NCBI GenBank assembly: GCA_002633025.1
Contig: NMRB01000159.1
Span: 261,723 to 325,722 of the forward strand
DNA from: Notospermus geniculatus
Lineage: Eukaryota > Nemertea > Pilidiophora > Heteronemertea > Lineidae
DNA length: 64,000 nt
Direction of reading: 5' to 3'
Below the pieces are notes generated by a model. It was given only the letters and a program-made list of their open reading frames with translations. It made no database searches and was not told the DNA's origin. Position 1 is the first letter of the stretch; each line of letters opens with the position of its first letter. A program made the position numbers and the translations under genes. Shown here piece after piece: positions 61,746 to 64,000 of the stretch.

Positions 61746-63045
61746 GGACCGCTGTAGAATGGGGGAAAGTAGGGGCGGCACGCCTCAGAAAGACTGCGTT
61801 CAGAGTCTATAGCATGAACTTCTGCCAAATCCAAATCGTAACGTCAAAACTGCTCAATACCTAAAATGATACTGGTGTAGCCCATTCTGTTGTAGTTAAT
61901 GTACAGTATAACCTAGCGATGAGAGTTGCATGCACCGCCTGACCTCTGAGTCAGCCATGTCAGCCTCTCTCTCTCTAACATATCAAAGCCACGATACCTG
62001 TTGTCAGCCTGGAAGCCATTGCAACATGATTCACGATCTTTTGTACATGTATTAGACGACAGTAATACTGACGTGACCTTGGTACTCAAGGAAAAAGCTC
62101 CTTACAACACGGAGTCATACTTGTCACGCCATCATCCACCCATCTTATTGGATCTGTGTTCTAATGAAGATCGGCTTTTGCGGCGGAATGTCAGAGGTGA
62201 ATATTTCCGCAGTGAACAGGATTTCTTTTGTCTTTTATTACTCAAAATTGTGTAATGAAATCAGGTATAAAAAATCGTTGGGTTTCTTTTACAGAGAGCT
62301 CTCTTTACGAGCTTCCTAAACCTTGATCCGTAAACATCAGACCTGTCGTCTTGCATCCTGCTAGCGAGTCGGGTTTTCCTGTCGTTGACAGGGGAGTGTC
62401 CCGGCCTCGTACTCTTGGCAATCATCTGCTGTCAACTATGACGGTAATAAGTAGCATTAACCCACTGACGACTGACAGCGACTTCTAAATTGGTGCCTGA
62501 TCTCACTGCCAGTAGAGCGACAGTAGAAAAGGTCGTTCTGATCTTGTGTTAGTACAAAACAAACGTCATATGACGTCATCACGATGTCACGTAGTACATT
62601 TTAGTTTGCATGCATGTACATGACACCATGGTTGCATCATATCATGGATTGGAAAACTGGACAATGGTAGTGAAATGGTTAAGAAAGTCGCCTCCATGAA
62701 AAAAGAAACTTGGCAAATCTACATCCGATGGCCAGGGGCAAAATGGTCTGGATTTGGTCGCAGGGTAATGTCAGGTTAGTTATTATGACATCCACTGATG
62801 AAGATACTTGATCGAGCTCGTTGACAGCAATGATCTGGCAGAAAATATCAGGTGATGACACCTCACGAACAGGTTAATGTCTCATATCACCTGTTCCCGG
62901 TGAATTCAGATGGTTTTAGACAGGTCATTATGGAGTAGGAGGGTCTTGATGGGGGCTAGTAATATCCGGTCCTCTTGCTAATGATTTCTTAACGTTTATG
63001 GCCCCTTTGCCTGTATGGAAAAAAAGGAACTTCAGTGCATTGTGT

Positions 63046-63320
63046 ATCAACCAATCAGGTCTCTGGTCTTACAAACTATCAACCTGTTAGACCTGCTTTC
63101 TTAGATGATCAACCAATCAGGTGACTCCTTTCTAGAATGCAACAGTGTAGTTTGGCAAGATACAAACAACATACTCCATCATTTGTCAATTTGAAATTTG
63201 ATCAACCAATCAGATAAGAATCCTACCTTGGTCCAATTAGAACATTTTGCTTCAGAATGATGGTGATGAGATTATGGTCTGATTTGCCGCAATTGATATG
63301 CAAGCCATGATCAACCAATT
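63046..63320 (+). repeat. Four ATCAACCAATCAG copies (CCAAT boxes)
   Basis: ATCAACCAAT occurs at 63046, 63109, 63201 and 63310, the first three followed by CAG. CCAATCAG is a strong NF-Y-type CCAAT box. Spacing is irregular (about 62, 92 and 109 bp). It could be remnants of an old repeat. A promoter role is not shown. Confidence 0.55.
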
Positions 63321-64000
63321 GGAAATGTCCTAACAGACATAATGCCGAATAGATTGGACAATGGATAATATAGCTGGTTTAGCCCAACATCCCTGAACAA
63401 TCTGGCTAATGAAGCCTGTTGTCTAGTAATGATCACAGATGGATGTTGTCTATTAGCAAAGGTGTTCATCAAATGGGATTGATACATGGCCAATCTTCAG
63501 AAGTATATTCCTAGCCACTCTTCAAAAGCCCATTCCCTTTAAAGGGATTTCATTTCTGGTTTCACGCTAAGTTGGCAAAACTGATGTCATAACATGCGTT
63601 GGTGTCCAATTGGTTCTGATGTGGGCGAGATGACTGATGTCCATCTCATGTTAACTTGAACCGAAATATTGATGTATTTTACACCAGTTGTGTCCACTTC
63701 ACTTGGTCTGACACTGTCCAAAACATCACCAGTAAGCACATCAGAAGTGATGATGAAGATTAGGTACCATTAATACTGCTAATGGCTTGAAAGGCGCCAG
63801 AGTGTTCAGGTGTCTTCTAACCGAAAGGTGTTGAGTAATCCCTTTATAGGTTCAGCCTCCTTATGTCTTTATATCAAGTATTACGGTACAGTCCTTTCCA
63901 AAAGTAAAATATCCATGACATTTTTGGGGGAAAAACTACAAAACGGATGTCAACAAAATTTGGTTTGGTTTCTTTTTAACTTCTGTAAAACATAGTTCTT

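Larger units (their letters stand above)
38286..64000 (+). other. Downstream CPEB intron, open-ended
   Basis: Starts with donor GTAAGG. I looked by eye for the next family exon (YAFLLFQ..., then IRPWNLSDSDFV and FVGGVPRPL) and saw none before the window ends, so this is probably over 25.7 kb of intron. A missed exon cannot be excluded. Long stretches (38.4-43.4, 45.0-50.0, 50.2-51.3, 58.7-60.0 and 61.8-63.0 kb) show no recognisable gene or RNA; repeats are listed separately. Confidence 0.75.

Noticed and set aside
25527-62800. CTGATGA motifs considered as hammerhead ribozyme cores (25527, 30655, 41094, 62794)
   Set aside because: None has a properly placed GAAA and pairing stems nearby.

Overview
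This is non-bacterial, intron-rich animal DNA. It has dispersed tRNA-derived SINEs, many palindromic MITE-type transposons, minisatellites, and only short open frames. The one protein-coding gene I can support is a cytoplasmic polyadenylation element-binding protein of the CPEB2/3/4 (Drosophila Orb2) class on the + strand. Two internal exons are visible: 12409-12591 (linker plus start of RRM1, with the RNP2 motif KVFVGGLP) and 38196-38285 (middle of RRM1, ending just before RNP1). Their phases match and the splice sites are canonical. They are separated by a 25.6 kb intron. The next exon expected (RNP1, starting YAFLLF in family members) was not found by eye in the remaining 25.7 kb, so the downstream intron probably runs off the window. 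The 12.4 kb before the first exon is probably also intron. The repeat content and allelic divergence suggest a highly heterozygous marine invertebrate (echinoderm, cephalochordate, hemichordate or lophotrochozoan); I cannot narrow it further.

Layout. 1-12.4 kb: a 1.2 kb terminal-inverted-repeat element with a small MITE inserted at its edge, further MITEs and SINEs, a duplicated segment around a 51-N gap, an array of TGACCTTGACC repeats, and a minisatellite just upstream of the exon. 12.6-38.2 kb: the large intron, rich in MITEs, several of them nested, plus SINEs and minisatellites. It contains a 4.2 kb segment present twice (24044-28280 and 29136-33462) on either side of a 681-N gap. 38.3-64 kb: downstream intron with more MITEs, minisatellites, a second nuclear-receptor half-site array, and two more duplicated segments.

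Five local duplications (at 6.5, 24, 36.4, 44 and 56 kb) each have an N or N-run between the copies, at or near the internal junction. The copies differ by scattered substitutions, small indels, one minisatellite unit and whole MITEs. The simplest reading is that both haplotypes were assembled in tandem. This makes the window useful as a set of filled-site/empty-site pairs for transposon families. I found no convincing new protein system. The most interesting non-gene signals are MITE families carrying palindromic CRE sites, two opposite-orientation nuclear-receptor half-site arrays, a 62-bp VNTR that shares its core with a MITE-like inverted repeat elsewhere, and transposon nesting that gives relative ages.
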